This document shows, piece after piece, positions 5,353 to 5,408 of a stretch of DNA of 5,408 nt. This stretch comes from Deltaproteobacteria bacterium (lineage in GTDB: Bacteria; Desulfobacterota; DSM-4660; Desulfatiglandales; Desulfatiglandaceae): contig DUZB01000043.1 in assembly GCA_013349725.1 (NCBI GenBank), positions 1 to 5,408 on the forward strand. Reading direction: 5' to 3'. The notes under the pieces were generated by a model. That model had not been told where the DNA came from. It ran no database searches and saw only the letters and a program-made list of their open reading frames with translations. Within the stretch, counting starts at the first letter, position 1. Every line of letters begins with the position of its first letter. The translations under genes were made by a program, and so were the position numbers.

Positions 5353-5408
5353 ATGTATAATGCAAGTGATTTGAAGAAAGGGTTGAAAATTGAGATTGAC
5401 AACGACCC
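5353..5408 (+). CDS. efp: Elongation factor P, N-terminal fragment (3' end outside window)
   Basis: Only 18 codons plus two bases are inside the window: MYNASDLKKGLKIEIDND. This fits the start of bacterial elongation factor P (MY..SDLRKGLKIEIDG..), whose first KOW-like domain opens this way. EF-P binds the ribosome next to the P-site tRNA and relieves stalling at polyproline stretches. The residue modified in EF-P (usually Lys or Arg around position 30-35) lies beyond the window, so the modification type cannot be judged. A ribosome site and the tight 15-base gap to the PurH-like gene support the start and co-transcription. Identification rests on a short but characteristic stretch; a YeiP-like paralogue is possible. 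Confidence 0.78.
   Translation, partial: MYNASDLKKGLKIEIDND

Noticed and set aside
1..5408. CRISPR array, tRNA, rRNA, insertion sequence or phage genes
   Set aside because: The window is almost fully occupied by metabolic and transport genes; no repeat-spacer pattern, RNA gene or transposase-like sequence was seen.

Overview
The window reads as chromosomal DNA from a Gram-negative bacterium, about half G+C by eye, with tightly packed genes all on the + strand. Three things suggest an anaerobic, deltaproteobacterial (Desulfobacterota-like) organism: a liv-type amino-acid ABC operon, a FolE2-type GTP cyclohydrolase, and a stand-alone AICAR-transformylase protein next to an EF-P gene. This is inference from protein style and gene order. 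No rRNA or other decisive marker is present.

Region 1 (1-3148) is the downstream part of a branched-chain amino-acid (HAAT/Liv family) ABC transporter operon. It holds the C-terminal end of the LivH permease, the complete LivM permease, the LivG ATPase and the LivF ATPase. These genes overlap or nearly touch (ATGA overlap livH/livM, 1 base livM/livG, 7-base overlap livG/livF), so they are almost certainly co-transcribed and translationally coupled. The periplasmic binding protein gene, if linked, lies outside the window.

The standout feature is LivG. It has 393 residues instead of about 255, because about 135 residues have been inserted in frame between the Walker A subdomain and the Q-loop. 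The insert is strongly hydrophobic and reads as four transmembrane helices with positive-inside flanks. All ATPase motifs on either side are intact. This would be an ABC ATPase carrying its own membrane domain inside the nucleotide-binding fold.

Region 2 (3149-3251) is a 103-base intergenic gap. It contains a perfect -35-like hexamer with only weak -10 candidates, a purine-rich SD-like run, and a 12-codon mini-ORF that ends in an ATGA overlap with the next gene. I see no convincing intrinsic terminator.

Region 3 (3252-5408) holds folE2, a stand-alone AICAR-transformylase-like protein (PurH C-terminal half, without the IMP cyclohydrolase domain) and the first 18 codons of an elongation factor P gene. 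FolE2 starts tetrahydrofolate synthesis, and AICAR transformylase uses 10-formyl-tetrahydrofolate, so the overlapping folE2/purH-like pair makes metabolic sense. The PurH-like protein has several departures from classical PurH, including Gly in place of His in the RYGENPHQ motif.
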